A DNA stretch of 64,000 nt from Pimelobacter simplex (GTDB taxonomy: Bacteria; Actinomycetota; Actinomycetes; Propionibacteriales; Nocardioidaceae). Below the pieces are notes generated by a model. The model made no database searches. It saw nothing but the letters and a program-made list of their open reading frames with translations, and had not been told where the DNA came from. The stretch is from assembly GCA_016803235.1 (NCBI GenBank), contig JADCLI010000016.1:46405-110404 (forward strand). Direction: 5' to 3'. Positions within the stretch are counted from its first letter, which is position 1, and every line of letters starts with the position of its first letter. Positions 63,008 to 64,000 of this stretch are shown here, one piece after another. The position numbers and the translations under genes are program-made.

Positions 63008-63889
63008 TCACGTCGGCGTGACATCTGGGTGAACCTCGGCGCGCGTCACGCGCGTCGCGCCGACGCTGGCGACCACGACGCAGCCGATCGCGACCCACTG
63101 CACCGGCGCGAGGGACTCGCCGACCACGGCCAGCCCGGCCAGCGCCGCGGCCGCCGGCTCCAGGCTCATCAGCACCCCGAAGGTCGCCGCCGGGAGGGTG
63201 CGCAGGGCCGCCAGCTCCGCGCTGTAGGGCACGACCGAGCTGAGCAGGCCGACGGCGGCCCCGAGCAGGAGCACCCGCTGGTCGGCCAGGTCGGCGGTGT
63301 CGACGGTGAGCAGCAGCGGCGTCAGCAGCACGACGGCGACCAGGCTGGCGACGGCGAGGCCGTCGATGCCCTCCCACCGCCGGCCGGTGGCCGCGCTGGA
63401 CAGGATGTAGCCGGACCACGCGGCCCCGGCGAGCACGGCGTACAGGACGCCGATCGGGTCGAGGTGCCCGCGCTCGAAGCCGAGCAGCAGCACGCCGAGT
63501 GCGGCGAGGGCGACCCAGCCGAGGTCGCGCGGGCGGCGGAACCCGATCGCTGCGAGGACCAGTGGCCCGATGAACTCGATGGTGACCGCGACGCCGATGG
63601 GGATCCGGGAGAAGGACTGGTAGATGCCCCAGTTCATCGCGCCGAGGCAGGCGCCGTACCGCGCGGCGACGAGCCAGTCCTCGCGCGTGCGTCCGCGCAG
63701 GTGGGGGCGGGCCCACAGCATCAGCACCAGCGAGCTGGTCGCCAGCCGCAGCCACACCACGCCGTTGGGGGCGATGTCGTCGAACAGCAGCTTCGCGAAG
63801 CCCGCGCCGAGCTGGACCGAGCCGATCCCGAGGAGCACCAGCCCGATCGCGACGCCGAGCGGCGGTCCGTGGCGAGGGGTTTGATGCAC
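63008..63889 (-). CDS. EamA/RhtA-family permease
   Basis: 293 residues, ten membrane helices as two EamA repeats. First: GIGSVQLGAGFAKLLFDDIA and NWGIYQSFSRIPIGVAVTIE. Second: LLSSVVPYSAELAALRTLPA with MSLEPAAAALAGLAVVGE. RhtA-like members export amino acids such as threonine or homoserine; substrate not assignable here. GTG 63889 is placed by a minus-strand TACCTT box six bases upstream, and no ribosome site is seen. Confidence 0.9.
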   Translation of the reverse strand: MHQTPRHGPPLGVAIGLVLLGIGSVQLGAGFAKLLFDDIAPNGVVWLRLATSSLVLMLWARPHLRGRTREDWLVAARYGACLGAMNWGIYQSFSRIPIGVAVTIEFIGPLVLAAIGFRRPRDLGWVALAALGVLLLGFERGHLDPIGVLYAVLAGAAWSGYILSSAATGRRWEGIDGLAVASLVAVVLLTPLLLTVDTADLADQRVLLLGAAVGLLSSVVPYSAELAALRTLPAATFGVLMSLEPAAAALAGLAVVGESLAPVQWVAIGCVVVASVGATRVTRAEVHPDVTPT

Positions 63890-63895
63890 GCACAG

Positions 63896-63901
63896 AAGGT
63901 A
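63896..63901 (-). promoter_or_regulatory. -10 element of the EamA gene, leaderless type
   Basis: Minus-strand TACCTT, then 6 bases, then GTG 63889. Confidence 0.5.
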
Positions 63902-63918
63902 GGACGTCTCACCGGAAA

Positions 63919-63960
63919 GCGACGAACCGCCGGCCCCCCATCGGACCGGCGGTTCGTCGC
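63919..63960. terminator. Strong terminator hairpin
   Basis: Perfect 15-bp stem (arm GCGACGAACCGCCGG) with a 12-base loop. On the minus strand it is followed by TTTCC, so it most likely ends the minus-strand gene entering from the right edge, upstream of the EamA promoter. Confidence 0.8.
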
Positions 63961-63978
63961 CCTCCTCGGGCGGATGGG

Positions 63979-64000
63979 CTACTTGGCGGCGACGAGGCCG
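63979..64000 (-). CDS. Last codons of a gene entering from the right edge
   Basis: Minus strand reads GLVAAK then TAG at 63981-63979, 18 bases before a perfect hairpin. Fits the 3' end of a gene, but only seven codons are visible, so no product can be named. Confidence 0.4.

Overview
The window is about 70-75% G+C, uses G/C at nearly every third codon position, and is densely packed with overlapping genes. It looks like chromosomal DNA of a high-GC Gram-positive actinobacterium. An Mce/YrbE operon, a full mreBCD-mrdA-rodA cell-shape cluster, and the actinobacterial order radical SAM / DUF2344 / rne / rplU / rpmA / obgE / proB point to the Nocardioides/Nocardioidaceae area; that genus-level guess is inference. 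I saw no rRNA, tRNA, insertion sequence, phage gene or CRISPR array.

Layout. 1-3.4 kb: an Mce lipid-uptake operon (two YrbE permeases and the first Mce protein, cut by the window edge) facing a MerR-type regulator across a shared operator region. 3.5-10.1 kb: ndk and the elongation cluster mreB-mreC-mreD-mrdA-rodA. 10.2-15.7 kb: an apparent copper-handling block (a His-containing membrane protein, a YcnI-like protein, a CopC-CopD fusion) facing two lipoproteins and a CaxA-type cation/proton antiporter. 15.8-32.6 kb: a B12-binding-type radical SAM gene and its usual partner, a DUF2344 protein, held about 14 kb apart by two DUF4190 membrane proteins, a surface-glycan island (glycosyltransferases, methyltransferases, an epimerase) and manA. 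32.9-39.5 kb: RNase E/G, L21, L27, ObgE and glutamate 5-kinase. 39.4-43.9 kb: a flavin monooxygenase, cysteine desulfurase, mnmA and a MetE-core-like protein. 44.0-46.3 kb: a DHA2 drug exporter with its TetR regulator. 46.5-53.4 kb: ligA, a lipoprotein hydrolase, a degenerate P-loop protein and gatCAB. 53.5-60.6 kb: a DUF559 protein, then a cobalamin riboswitch heading a five-gene overlapping operon. 60.6-64 kb: a PQQ-type sugar dehydrogenase lipoprotein, an alpha/beta hydrolase, a small protein, an EamA permease and the last codons of another gene.

The most interesting region is 54.5-60.6 kb. A clear B12 riboswitch precedes two secreted proteins. The first resembles an alpha-toroid (prenyltransferase/squalene-cyclase-repeat) domain and the second a DUF4430 beta domain. 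These are the two halves that form human intrinsic factor and transcobalamin. They are followed by an ECF transporter: T component, fused A-A' ATPases and S component. I propose a split transcobalamin-like surface capture system feeding an ECF cobalamin importer.

A second theme is leaderless expression. At least nine genes have a TANNNT hexamer 6-8 bases before the start codon and no evident Shine-Dalgarno sequence. Many other genes are translationally coupled through ATGA, GTGA or TGATG overlaps.
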